Source: Dermatophagoides farinae (Eukaryota; Arthropoda; Arachnida; Sarcoptiformes; Pyroglyphidae). Taken from it: 64,000 nucleotides of DNA. The position numbers and the translations under genes are program-made. Location of the stretch: assembly GCF_024713945.1 (NCBI RefSeq), contig NC_134679.1:935001-999000 (forward strand), written 5' to 3'. The notes under the pieces are model-generated. The model ran no database searches and was not told where the DNA came from. It was given only the letters and a program-made list of their open reading frames with translations. This document shows, piece by piece, positions 12,148 to 24,200 of the stretch. The number at the start of each line of letters is the position of its first letter. Within the stretch, counting starts at the first letter, position 1.

Positions 12148-15100
12148 ATGTCTAATCGAAAAGTTTCCACAACATTACGAATTGGTTCTCGAGTTGAATA
12201 CACTGTCGTTATTAATGGTGAACGTCGCAAAGTTCCTGGCACTATTGCTTATGGTCCCGGTGCTTTTCATTTGAAACCAAATGAAAATGATTGGTGTGGT
12301 GTCGTATTGGATGAACCGGTTGGTAAAAATAATGGCACTATACAAGGTAGACAATATTTTGATTGTTCCGATAATTATGGTGTTTTCGTACGTGTTTCAA
12401 CATTGCGTCCAATTCTTGATCATGGTAGTCGTATACCAATGTCTCGTACATCACGATCATCGACACCATCATCAACACCGAAATCAATGACACCATCATC
12501 ATCGATTCAATCATTTGCCGGTATTATTGATGGGGGTGATACAGGTGCCTTGATTATTGATAAAAATTCCAAACTAACCGAATCGATTAATTTACCGGCA
12601 ACCAGTCAGATTTCGAAAATACGTCCACCAACCAATTTAATGTCCACATCAAGTCATGAAATAAGTGCAAAATCTCAACAACAACATTCGCAATCTAATA
12701 TACAAAAATTGGTGGAAAAAATTGAAACCAAACGTGATGAAATGATTCGTGAAGATGATGCTGCACAACATTGGTCCCAATCATCATCAACACCAACACA
12801 TAAAACAAAAGAATTACAAGAAGCAAATGAAAAAATCAAAGATCTTGAATCCAAACTGAATACATTGATGTTGAAACGTGCTGAAGATAGGCAAAAATTC
12901 AAAGAATTTGAACGATTAAAAATACAGAATGAACAGCTGTTGGAGAATAAAAAACAAATGGCCGAAAAGATTGCTGAATTATCGAAATCAAAAATGCAAT
13001 CTGAAAATGAAGCCCGTGAAGCACGCGAAGAACAAGTACGACAAGCTGAAGAAATTAAAGATCTCGTTGATAATGCTGAAATGGCCGTCATTGATAAAGA
13101 GATGGCTGAAAATAAATCTGAACAATTGCAATTAGAATTGGAACAACTGCGTGAACAATTGGAGGAAGCAAAATTGGATTTTGAAATACTTAAAACCGAA
13201 ATCGAAGATAAAGGTGTCGATGGTGCTGCAAATAGTTTTCAATTGAAAAAATTAGAAGATCAAAATATTCGTTATAAAGATGCATTGCTTAAATTGCGTG
13301 ATATATCCGCTGCTGATCGTACCAATATACAGATGATGCAAAAAGATTTGGAACGTAAAAATGACGAAATACAAAATCTAATGCAAACAAATGATAAAAT
13401 CAAATTAGAAATGGCCAAATGTTATGAACAAATTGAAATACTTAAAGAACAAGTTGATATGGCATTAGGATCACAGGAAATGGTCGAAAAGCTGACTGAA
13501 AAAAATCTAATAATGGAAGATAAATTGGAAGAACTACAGAAAGCATTGGATGAAGAAGAAAAAATTAAAGAATTATCAAATATGATTATTGAAGAAAAAG
13601 ATGATATCATTGCTGATTTACGTGATGAAGTGGATAAATTCAAAACAAATTTGATGAATATTCGCAGTAGTTTTGTAATGGCACAAGAAACAATTCAAGA
13701 TCATGAGAATACAATCAAAAAATTTCGTGAATTAGTATCAATATTGAAAGAAGAAAACGGTATGCTTCGTGCTGCACAAGAACAAGATCATACAAAAGTA
13801 CAACAAGCTGTCGATGTGCAAAAACAATTGGCCAATATTGAATTCAAAACACGCTTATTGGATCGTAAAGATGTATCGAGAGCTATTGATATGGAATTAC
13901 GTCAATTAGACATTGATCAATGTTATCGTCATATGATTTATTTGTCACGTTTTTTTCCCGAATCATTTTTCGTTCGTGGTGGTGATCATGATGCAATAGC
14001 CGTTTTGTTGTTCATTCCTCGTATGTTTACAAAATGTTTTATTATCGAACGACAAGTATTGGAAAAACATTCGACAACATTTAACCAACAACAAGATGCT
14101 GATGTGGCTGTAACGCCAGAATCGATTCTACGAGAATTTTTTGATGATGATCGAATACAAGTAGAATCAAGTGATAAATTGAAACAACAAATTTTTGCCA
14201 AACACATTGTCTATTTATTAACATCAATTCGTTCAACATTGGATAAATATCAGGATATTCTAGGCAAATGTGATTCAGATTTGTTTATGAAACTTGGATC
14301 ATTATATCCAGAATTGGCAGCACATGAAAAAAATATTGATTATTTCCTGAATTTATTACGTGAAGATAAATTAGACGAAACAGTATCATTGGATTCATTG
14401 GAAAAAATTCTCAATTATCTACATTCATTATATAATATTTATATTGCATCCACGAATCTAGAATCTGTTGATAATCATAATAAATTCTTAAATGATTTGA
14501 TTGATGTTCTACGTACTGGTACCGAAGCATCAATATTGGATTTGAAAATAATTTCACGTATGACCGATATGGATACATCAATGTTTCTTTCCACAATGGA
14601 AACATCATTAAATGATATTGAACAATTTGGTCGTAAAATTCGTAGAAGAATGATATCTATTGGTTCCGGTCAAGCTGATACGAATCCAGCCTGTTTTATA
14701 AGATTTCCATCCACTGTTGAAGCAGAATTATTGGATTCATTTCATAATTTTTCACTTATTGTTCGTAGCCTAAAACAAATACGTCAAGTATTAATGAATG
14801 AATTTCTTAATCAATTTATTCGTAATAATAATGTTGATGGTGATACTTCTAATGTTGATTCCGATGAAATGAATAAAATAACACGTTTTACTATCGATGA
14901 TTTGGAACGTACCTGTAAAGAATGGAATGGTAATAGTATTAAATCATTGAATGAAATGCTAACAAATGTTATGAGTACAATTTGTAAATTCTGTACGATA
15001 ATTCAACAAGGTAATGATCCATAATCAAGTTTTTCACTTTTATTAATTTTTCTCTGTTTTTTCCCATATTTTAGGTGATTATGATATTTCAAAGAATGAG

Positions 15101-16696
15101 ACAGCTACTACAGTGCCATCACAGAATTCAACATTTGATTCATTACAATCAAATCCAACAACAAGTTTACAACTTCCTTCATCATTTCAAAGTTTATTCA
15201 GTAGTAATACTACACGTGGTGGTGGTGCTGGTGGATCATCATGTTCATTACAATGTCAACCATTGGATCAACGTGCATTACTATGGCGACAACAATCGGA
15301 ACAAATTACAGATTTTCGTATGAAAATTCAACAACAAGAATCTGATATTACTGAATTGAAACGTGCATTGAAAATGAAAATTGATGAAATAAGTGAAATA
15401 CAAATACGTCGTGATCTTTCTGAAAAGAAATACAAAGAATCATTGAAAGAACAACAAAAACTTCAAGATGAATTGGAACGTTTAACGAAAGAATTTAAGG
15501 AAAAAGAAGCTGAACGTGAACGTACATTGAATAAATATAATCAAGAAATTAATGATCTTTATTCTGATCATCGATTGATGAAAGAAAAGTTGAAAGATTA
15601 TTCTAAAAATGCATTGTTTGGTAAAGTTTCTATGTTATCCAGTTCAACAAATTCACCTTTAAGCATGAATCATAATACAATGTCATCAACAACAAGTCCA
15701 ATGAGTCTGGGAAATCTTTCATCTATTCATCATTCACCAAATATTAGCCTAAGTCCAACACCAAGTTTAAATCAATCATTATTATCGAATACTACGGCCA
15801 CATATGGTCCAGATGGTTCATCAGTAGCGGTCACTAATACCACCGTACAAACACCAATGGTCAGCAATGATGTTTTACAATTACAGCAACATATACAAAG
15901 TTTACGTTTAGCTATGAAACAGATTGCAATGAAAAATATTGAACTACGAACAATGTTAACATTATCGAATGAAGAAAAAATTCAAATAAATAATGATGGT
16001 GAATTGATTAAAATTCGTCCAAAATGGTATCTAGATACAATGAAGCGTCAACAACAACAACAACGACGACAACAACACGGATTATATGATGATGTTGATT
16101 ATGATGATGATGATCAGATAGAAATGAAATTTCAACAATTTCGTACTAAACTTTTACAATTAGATAATGATTGGACTGAATATCGTTTGAAAAGTTTAAT
16201 GCAGATATTTAATTTAGATCAATTTTCTCCAGATAATAATAATAATAAACCTGGATGGACAAAATGTTTTGCCGATTTAATGTATAAACATGGACAACAA
16301 CAAAAATTGGATGAATTGAATTTTTCATTACGTTTTCAACAATTGAAAATTGATTTTGAACAATTTATCAAAACATTGGATCAAAATGGTGGTTATCAAT
16401 GTGATTCAACATTTACAACATTTATTGCTCCACACATTTCAAAGGTAATAATAATAAATAAATAGATGCAAATTGAAATTGTTTTCTGATTTTTTGTGTT
16501 TTTTTCCATTTTTTTTTTATAAACATAGATTGTAAATGCACAACCAAAATTGGTTGCACGAATTATTGTTGGTGGTGGTGGTGGTGGTAAAACTGTACAA
16601 TCATCATCGACATCAGCATCGACAATGGCGAAAATCATACCATTAGAAGTAACAAATGATGAATTGAATCGTTTACAGAAAATTTTACTTTATTAA
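12148..16696 (+). CDS. DCTN1: Dynactin subunit 1 (p150Glued)
   Basis: The microtubule- and dynein-binding arm of dynactin. Exons are 12148-15010, 15075-16444 and 16529-16696, with GT-AG introns of 64 and 84 nt and phases 1 and 0, giving 1466 residues. The N-terminus is a CAP-Gly domain (residues about 10-88, with the signature GKNNGTIQG at 59-67). A Ser/Thr/Pro-rich linker follows (about 95-215), then a long coiled coil (CC1, about 220-550), the conserved dynactin region (about 560-620 onward, LRQLDIDQCYRHMIYLSRFF), and a second coiled coil and C-terminal domain encoded by exon 2. An in-frame TGA two codons upstream supports the start. The protein is about 200 residues longer than human or fly p150, mainly through Q, S and D runs. 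AATAAA follows the stop at 16698. Confidence 0.95.
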
Positions 16697-17050
16697 TAAT
16701 AAAATAATTTTATTGTGATTATGAAATTTTTTTTTTTCAATAAATCGATAATTTATCATCAGAATTTCCGGTTTTTTCTCCTGATTTATTTTTTCCCCCC
16801 CCCCACCACCACCACCATAACCACAACAACCACCGTCATCATTGTACATTTTTTTCTGGCTTTGGAATTTTTTTTTCTTGTTTTCATTCAAAAAAAAAAC
16901 AAACAAATCGTTATTTGATATGACCAATTTTTTAATCAAAATCAACTGATTATTATGATGATGATGATGATGATGATTGTGTGAACACACATCGTGCGTG
17001 ATCACCATATAAAAACGCGTTATATAAATATAACCAGAGTGTAGAGAAAA

Positions 17051-17087
17051 AAAAAAATAAAGCCAATCACATTGGCTTTATTTTTTT
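17051..17087. repeat. Perfect 17-bp inverted repeat (hairpin) between DCTN1 and CTSA-like gene
   Basis: The left arm 17051-17067 and right arm 17071-17087 are exact reverse complements around a CAC loop; the non-homopolymer core is AATAAAGCCAAT / ATTGGCTTTATT. Because of the symmetry both strands read AATAAA. It lies about 355 nt after the DCTN1 stop. It may act as a two-way 3'-end signal or be a small foldback element. Confidence 0.7.
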
Positions 17088-17458
17088 CCCCCAATCGATA
17101 ATCGATGAATGATTGTGGATTGATTCGCGTACAAAACAAACAACCAACATATTTATTTTTGAGTACAGTACATAAAGAAAACGAATGCATTGGAATTTTT
17201 TTTTCCCATCACCATCACCATCATCAAAGATGTCATTGAATCATTTTGAAAAGTGGAAAACAAACCAAAAAAAAAAACCTGATAATCACACACTGATTAA
17301 CGATTACGATAATGTCGAAATTTTTTTTTTTTTTTGTTCTTTCGATATATAAAAATACTATATTTTTTCTCGACCACAAAAAAAACTGGCTGTTATTTAT
17401 TTGTGTTTGTTTGTTTGTTGAACTTTCCATGTGTGTTGATCTGGTTTTGTTTTTTGTT

Positions 17459-17490
<32 letters not shown>

Positions 17491-17529
17491 CTTTGAAAAA
17501 AATCCCATAATTTTGATCGTACAATAGAA

Positions 17530-19020
17530 ATGAGCCTTTTGAATATTGCAGCCATTTTATCAACAATGACCGCATCATCATCATCATCTATACAACAATC
17601 TCAACATCTAATATCCAATATGAATCATCATAATCATAACGACTTGGTCGATGATTTAATTGGTCTGAATTTTCGGCCAAATTTTCATCATTATTCTGGT
17701 TTCCTATCTGCATTGAATGATGTTTATCTACATTATTGGTTTTTTGAAAGTCAACAAAATCCTTTGAATGATCCATTAGTATTATGGTTAAATGGTGGTC
17801 CTGGTTGCAGTTCATTAGTCGGTGCATTGGCCGAAAATGGTCCATTTCGTATTAATTCCAATCTAACCGTTGATTATAATCCACATACATGGAATACAAA
17901 TGTTAATATGCTTTATATTGAAACACCAGCACAGGTTGGTTTCTCATATAAATTGGATCAAAATTATCAAACAAATGATAATGAAACTGCTCATATGAAT
18001 CTGGCAGCATTGAAAAGTTTTTATCGAAAATTTCCAAATTTCATTCAAAATGATTTTTATATTACCGGTGAAAGTTATGCCGGCATATTCATACCAATGT
18101 TGGCCACATTAATACTTGATGATCATTATCCACCAAATATGAAAGGATTTGCATTAGGAAATCCATTATTGGATCAAAATATTAATATAAATTCACAATA
18201 TTTTTATCTTTATTCACATGGAATTATTGATGAAAAAATTTGGCTAAAATTGTTACAATTTTGTCGTTGTGATCATCATCATCATCATCATAAAAAACAA
18301 CCATCATCATCATCATCATCATCATCATCTGTACGAAATTGTAATTTCATCACGAATAAATCACCATTATGTCAACAAGCAATCAATCTACTTGATATTT
18401 ATATGAATTCATTTGATTTAAATCTTTATAATATAAATAGTGATTGTAAACAGGAATCAATAAATGATGAATTATTATTGAAAAATTGGAAAGAATCATC
18501 AGAAAAATTGAATAAATTAATGATATCATTACCATGTGCAATGGATGAACATGCATTGACACATTGGTTGAATAAAAAATCGGTTAAAAAATCATTACAT
18601 GTACCATCGAAATTTCATTGGTCATTCTGTAATAAAGTTGATTATGATCGTAATGAAACAAAATCTGTACGAACCGAAATCGAACGTTTAATTGATTCCG
18701 GTATAAATGGTTTATTATATGCTGGTGATTTGGATGTTGTTTGTAATTTTCTTGGCATACAATGGTTTGTCGATGATTTATTATTAAAAGAATCTATTGA
18801 TGATAATAATAAACTACGGCCAATGATAAATCATACTTATTGGAAATATAATGGACAGATTGGTGGATTTTATAAACACTATACAACGGATGGTGGCAGT
18901 AATCTAACATTTGCAACAATACGTGGTGCTGGCCATTCAACCGCCGTGGATAAACCAGCTGAAACGAAATATTTATTTTATAAATTTTTAAATCAAAAAA
19001 ATTCGGACAAATTTTTTTGA
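17530..19020 (+). CDS. Serine carboxypeptidase, S10 family (cathepsin A / lysosomal protective protein-like)
   Basis: Predicted serine carboxypeptidase removing C-terminal residues, probably lysosomal or secreted. The 496-residue, single-exon frame has the substrate-binding motif LNGGPGCSS (residues 87-95), the nucleophile motif GESYAG (Ser182), the Asp motif GDLDVVCNFLG (Asp400/402) and the His motif GAGHSTAVDKP (His469), so the catalytic triad looks intact. It carries several N-glycosylation sequons and a low-complexity His/Ser insertion around residues 248-270. The usual ESPAGVGFSY motif reads ETPAQVGFSY here. The N-terminus has only a short hydrophobic stretch (LLNIAAIL), a weak signal peptide. 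A signal-encoding upstream exon is possible, since acceptor-like CAATAG and TTGCAG lie near the start. The cathepsin A assignment rests on overall motif match. Confidence 0.9.
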   Translation: MSLLNIAAILSTMTASSSSSIQQSQHLISNMNHHNHNDLVDDLIGLNFRPNFHHYSGFLSALNDVYLHYWFFESQQNPLNDPLVLWLNGGPGCSSLVGALAENGPFRINSNLTVDYNPHTWNTNVNMLYIETPAQVGFSYKLDQNYQTNDNETAHMNLAALKSFYRKFPNFIQNDFYITGESYAGIFIPMLATLILDDHYPPNMKGFALGNPLLDQNININSQYFYLYSHGIIDEKIWLKLLQFCRCDHHHHHHKKQPSSSSSSSSSVRNCNFITNKSPLCQQAINLLDIYMNSFDLNLYNINSDCKQESINDELLLKNWKESSEKLNKLMISLPCAMDEHALTHWLNKKSVKKSLHVPSKFHWSFCNKVDYDRNETKSVRTEIERLIDSGINGLLYAGDLDVVCNFLGIQWFVDDLLLKESIDDNNKLRPMINHTYWKYNGQIGGFYKHYTTDGGSNLTFATIRGAGHSTAVDKPAETKYLFYKFLNQKNSDKFF

Positions 19021-20291
19021 TAATTTTTGTTGTTGTTGTTGTTGATGAATTTTTGTAATTTAAAAAAAAAAACATTCCATATGACATACGCCCACACACA
19101 CATCATTTTTTTTATTGAATTTTGAACATAATCTTTTAATTTATATTACTTTATTTGACAAATCAGAATTAAAAAAAAAAAACATTCATCATAAGTTAAT
19201 TTTTTTGTTTTGTTAATATTCATCTTGGTTTTGTTTTGATTGTTATTTAGAATATTATAAAGATAACAACAACAACAATAATAATAACAACAACAACAAC
19301 TACTACTACTACAACAATGACAGATGAATAAAAATGGGTGAATGTAATGAAAAGTGATCATCCAGAATTTCGGGAATGTTATTGTGGTATAAATGTGGTT
19401 GTCTTGCGTAAAAATTTCCACCAAAAAAAAAGAAAAAAAATAGTGAGATTTGCAATTAAAAATTCTGTATGATCCATCTGGATTTTTGGTTATTTTTTTT
19501 TCTTTGGAACAAAAAAAAAACAACAACAACAAAGATAATTGGGAATCAACCGGCAAAGCAGAAAATAGAAAAAAAATGACCAGAATATTTCATTCAGCAT
19601 CGTGTTTCTTCAAAAAGAAAAATGGCAATTAAATTTTGTCCATCTCTTTTTTTTTCTTCTCATCATAATTCTTCTAAAATGATTGGTCCAGTAGTTTTGG
19701 TGTGTACATTGATTCTCCAAATTCAGATCAAATCGGATCAGATGAAAAAATTTTTTTTTTTTTCGTGAAACTAGAAAAACGAAAGAAAAGATTAAAATCA
19801 TTAATTAATACGAAATTGAAATAAACAGTAAAAAAAATAACAATCGAATAACTCTAATTAAAAACTACTACTAGTTTTGTGGTCAATGGAAAAACTCGTC
19901 GTTGTCAGTGAAAAAAAACGACATTTCTCGGTATTTGTCATGTTTGTGTGTGTGTGTGTGTATTCTTTGGATGGATTAAATGAAAAAAAAATTAAACTTT
20001 CAAAAAAAAACTTTCATTTTATAATGATGATGATCATCATTCAATTGAATTATGATTGTTTTTTGGTCTTTTTTTTGTTCGTTCATGAAACTAAATAAAA
20101 GTGGTGAGGAAAAAAAACAAGCCATCAATGATGATGACCATTATTTACTGTTCCATTCATTGATTGATCCATTCATTTATTGAATATTCTTCGTTTTCTT
20201 GCAATTCTGAAATCAAAGACGAATTTTTTTATTATTTTTTTGTCCATGTAAACATAATGAATCAACTTACCATTTTGATAATCAACAAGAT
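19021..20291. other. Intergenic region between the carboxypeptidase and GPCR 3' ends
   Basis: This is convergent 3' space with no gene seen. It contains (TTG)n at 19028-19043, (CAA)n-type tracts at 19267-19315 and a (TG)n tract near 19946. On the minus strand a clean donor-like GTAAGT lies at about 20266-20271, shortly after the GPCR stop. This suggests the GPCR transcript may be spliced within its 3' UTR or have an alternative C-terminus. Confidence 0.5.
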
Positions 20292-21230
20292 TTAAACAGC
20301 TGTGACTGCTGCTATTTCTTCAGTTGTGGCAACTATTGCTGTTGAATTATTTGATGTTGATATTGATGATGATGTTGATTGTTGTCGTTGTTGTTGTTGT
20401 TGTTGTTTATGATTATCATCACGCATAATAATTGTTGATGATCCTGATAAGCTTGCATCCTGTTGTTCCACTATACCAGTATTGTCTGATAATTGTGATT
20501 GTAATCGATTTTTATGTTGACGATTCTGTGCATTTGTAATATTTGGTTGAAATGATTGTTTATTAACATTTAAATTTATCATTTGATTATTTGAATGTTG
20601 ATTATGTTGTTGTTGTTGTAGATGATAATGATAAAAATTATTGTTACTATTGCTGCAATTTCCACCGCAACCACCACCACCACCACCACCACTATTAATA
20701 CTGCTACCACTTCCAGCACGTGGATGACGATAACGTATAATTGAAAGGCAATTAAATGTTTTAAGCCACGTACTACGATAATATGAACGAAATTTTGCAT
20801 TAAAGAAAAAATACAATATCGGATTCACACAACTATTCGATGCACCAAGCCATTGTGCTATTGGTACTGAATCCTGTAATATTTGCATCAAAATTGATTG
20901 ATCATCTGAATGTGGTCCAATTTTTAATATAAAAAATATCACATATAATGGTAACCAGCTTAATGCAAATAACAATACAAGAACTATAAGCATTTTGAAT
21001 ACTTTAACTTTTGACCGTTCAATAACCAATGATGATTGTCGATTACCATCTTTAACATTGGATGGTAAATGTCTAGCCAATTTTGGTAATTTACGTTCGG
21101 CAATTTTTTTCAATATTAATATATAAAATAATGCAATTATACTCAATGGTATCAAATATTGTAGACCTAGATTGACTATTAAAAAATGTGCATTTGCCAT
21201 CGCTGAATTTGGCCATCGGTCACCACAAAT
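20292..21230 (-). CDS. GPCR exon 4: ECL2 cysteine, TM5-TM7, C-terminal tail
   Basis: It begins after an acceptor CAG at 21231-21233 with ICGDRWPN, carrying the ECL2 cysteine that should pair with the TM3 cysteine. TM5, TM6 ([10 protein letters not shown]) and TM7 ([12 protein letters not shown]) follow, then a basic helix 8. The last about 150 residues are a Gly-, His-, Gln- and Ser-rich cytoplasmic tail. The Cys in NCLSI after helix 8 could be palmitoylated. Confidence 0.9.
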   Translation of the reverse strand: MCGDRWPNSAMANAHFLIVNLGLQYLIPLSIIALFYILILKKIAERKLPKLARHLPSNVKDGNRQSSLVIERSKVKVFKMLIVLVLLFALSWLPLYVIFFILKIGPHSDDQSILMQILQDSVPIAQWLGASNSCVNPILYFFFNAKFRSYYRSTWLKTFNCLSIIRYRHPRAGSGSSINSGGGGGGGCGGNCSNSNNNFYHYHLQQQQHNQHSNNQMINLNVNKQSFQPNITNAQNRQHKNRLQSQLSDNTGIVEQQDASLSGSSTIIMRDDNHKQQQQQQRQQSTSSSISTSNNSTAIVATTEEIAAVTAV

Positions 21231-24200
21231 CTGTTTTTGAATATGAAATGGAGAAAAAAAAACAAGACAAGACAAAAATTAGAAAAAAAAAATTTTCACT
21301 ATTATTATTCATTCACAGATCAAAGAATTGTACATTGTTTGAACTGGGCAAAAAAAAACTTGAATATTCTGTAGTGTGAAAGAATTTCAAAAAAGTTAAA
21401 TAGTGTGAAAATTTAGAACAAAAAAATATATATAATGTTTATTCACTCACTCGATTCTCTTCATTTTTTTTTTCATTTTACACTTGAAATTGACGTAAAA
21501 CAATACGTTTTTTTTTCTTTGGCTGTTTTTTTTTGTGTTTGTCGAATCGTTTTTTTTGCTCTATTGAATTCAATTAAAATTATTCGAATGTTGTTGTTGA
21601 AGCATAATGCAAAAAAAAAGCTGGCAAAAACGACAAACATTTGTGTTTGGAGCTATTTTTACTTTCATTTTTCTGTGTATTCGTTGTTGTTTTGAATTTT
21701 TGTTACTGCAAAAACAAGTCATGACTATGACGACGACGATGGCAAAGAGAGAAAAAAACTTTGTAAATGCATAGAAAAACAATGATTATCATGATGATGA
21801 TGATGATCATGAATATTCATCTTTTTTTTCACATTAATTTTGTCATTTGTTTTTTCAACAACAACAACAACAACAACACTGCAACAACAACAACAGCACA
21901 ATGGAATAAAATGACAATCTAATCGAAATTGAATCTTTCGCGTGTGTGTGTGAAAAAAAAAAATTTTTTCTGATTTTTCTTTTTTGCCATAAAGGATGAC
22001 AATAATATTGAAAATGAGAATTCATTTTCACAAATCAATATCTCTCACTCTCACACACACACATTCACTCACTTGCACATATGTTATATATATTGATTAA
22101 TGAAGTTTTTGTTTTGTTTTGTTTTTCCATTTGAAGAATTGATTCTTTGTCAACTTCTTTTTTTTTTTTTTTGATTTATCAACCATTGTTAATTTGAATT
22201 TTGTTTTTTCATTGTTTTTTTTTTGCTTTTTTTTGTCATTCATTCGCAGCAAAAAATGGGAATTCATTTCAGCTGTCAATGTGTGGCTTACAACAACAAT
22301 ACACTGACACATCCACAGAATTCCTTCAGGGCTGATTGTTTTTTTTTTACATGATGATGATGATGATGATTATCTAGCCTGAATCAATTTTGAACATATT
22401 AAGCGTTTTAAAATGTCATGAAATGAAAATTGAATTTTTTTTTTCTTAAATTTTCTGTGTATAAAAATAACAAACAAACAAACACATTGGTCAATGTTGG
22501 GGTCCATATGTTTTGTTATTCAAATGTTAGTCATCATCATTTACCATTATGAACATTCACAAAATAAACAACCACAACAACAACAACAACAAAAACAACA
22601 ACAACAAAAAACATTTTTATATGAATAAAGGCCACCATTTTCGATGATCGTTTTTGTTGTTGTTGTTGTTTTTCGATGATTGTCATTGGTAATTGTTTTG
22701 TTATTTTTTTTTCTATTTGTCAAAAAAAAAAACACATTTTTCATAAAACGACAAACAAATTTCAATTGATGTTTTTTCATTTCATTTTTTTTTCACTATT
22801 CTTCTACTTCATATTTCTGGTGGTTACCATGAATAATTTTTTTTGCCCAAAGATGTAAACAACAACAACAAAACAGCACACACAAAAAAAAGTTTTTTAT
22901 GTAATTTTTGGCAACAAAAACAAAACAAAACAAAAAAAAAAAACGCAAAGAAATTAAATTCATTCCCTCTTTCGCATAAGAATATTCTCATAAGAATGAA
23001 TAAATGTCCGAAGGCTATTTTTGTGCATCTTGCCATTTCTTATAATTTTTTATTTCTACTATATAGTGCGATAAATAAAAGTTACCATGTTCTATAATTG
23101 ATTTTTTGCCTACTCATTTTTGAAACGACAACAACAACATCGACAACAACGAAAATCCGGTGATGACATTTTTTTTTCTCGGGTAATTTCTCATTCAATT
23201 TACCAATGGAAAGAATTGTAATAAACGAATGATGATGATGATAATAATAATAACACTATAATTTGGAACATATTAACCAACAACGACAGCATTGATTTAC
23301 GTTGATTGTCCATCCATTCTATGATGATGAAAAGTACATTCACATTCACATTTCATTTCATCATCATCGTGATTCTTAATTTGAAAATGGGCAATTTTTG
23401 TTTTTTTTTTCATTCTTCACAGTCCATTTGATACGTTTGATAACATTTTGTCATCGTTGATCAAATGTGGGCAATAACCTTCTTTAAACCCCTTTGCAGA
23501 AAGAGAGAGAAAGAAAATGACGATGATGATTACTATTGGCTTATTTGCTAAAATCAATCAGAAAAAAAAGAAAAAACGATGTCATTGACATTGGAAGATG
23601 AAGAAAGAGAGAAAGAGAGAGAGAGAGAGAGAATATCTATTTATTTATCAAAGAATAACTATAAAAGTAATCGATACTATTATGAATATGACCAGAATCC
23701 GGATCAATATCATCATCATCAGCGTCATCAATGTTTTTCTTTTTTCTATTTCTTCTTATTCCGAAATTCCAAACAAATTACACTACTATTGATTTTTCTA
23801 TCTGTCTTATTGAAAGCCAGACTTTATTTTCTTTTTCGATCCACTTTCAATGATCCAAAATGTTTATCGATAGGAAGAAAGAGAATTTAATTCCGACGAA
23901 AATAGTGAGCAAATAAACAGGCAACAAATGTGGTAATCGTTTGATTTATATGAATGAAAAAAAAAACAGAGAATCATCATCATCTACCAAACCAAATCCA
24001 AAAACATATATATCAATATTTTGTGATCAAAAAGGTATTTGACCTTTTGATGCTGTTGATGATGATGATGATGAATCTAAGATGATTTTTTTTGTCTCTT
24101 TCTTCCCACTTATACATTAAAAATGGAGGTAGATTCAAATTTTGATTTCAAATGAATGAATACAAATGATTTTTTTTTTTGATATTAACAATTGTCATTA

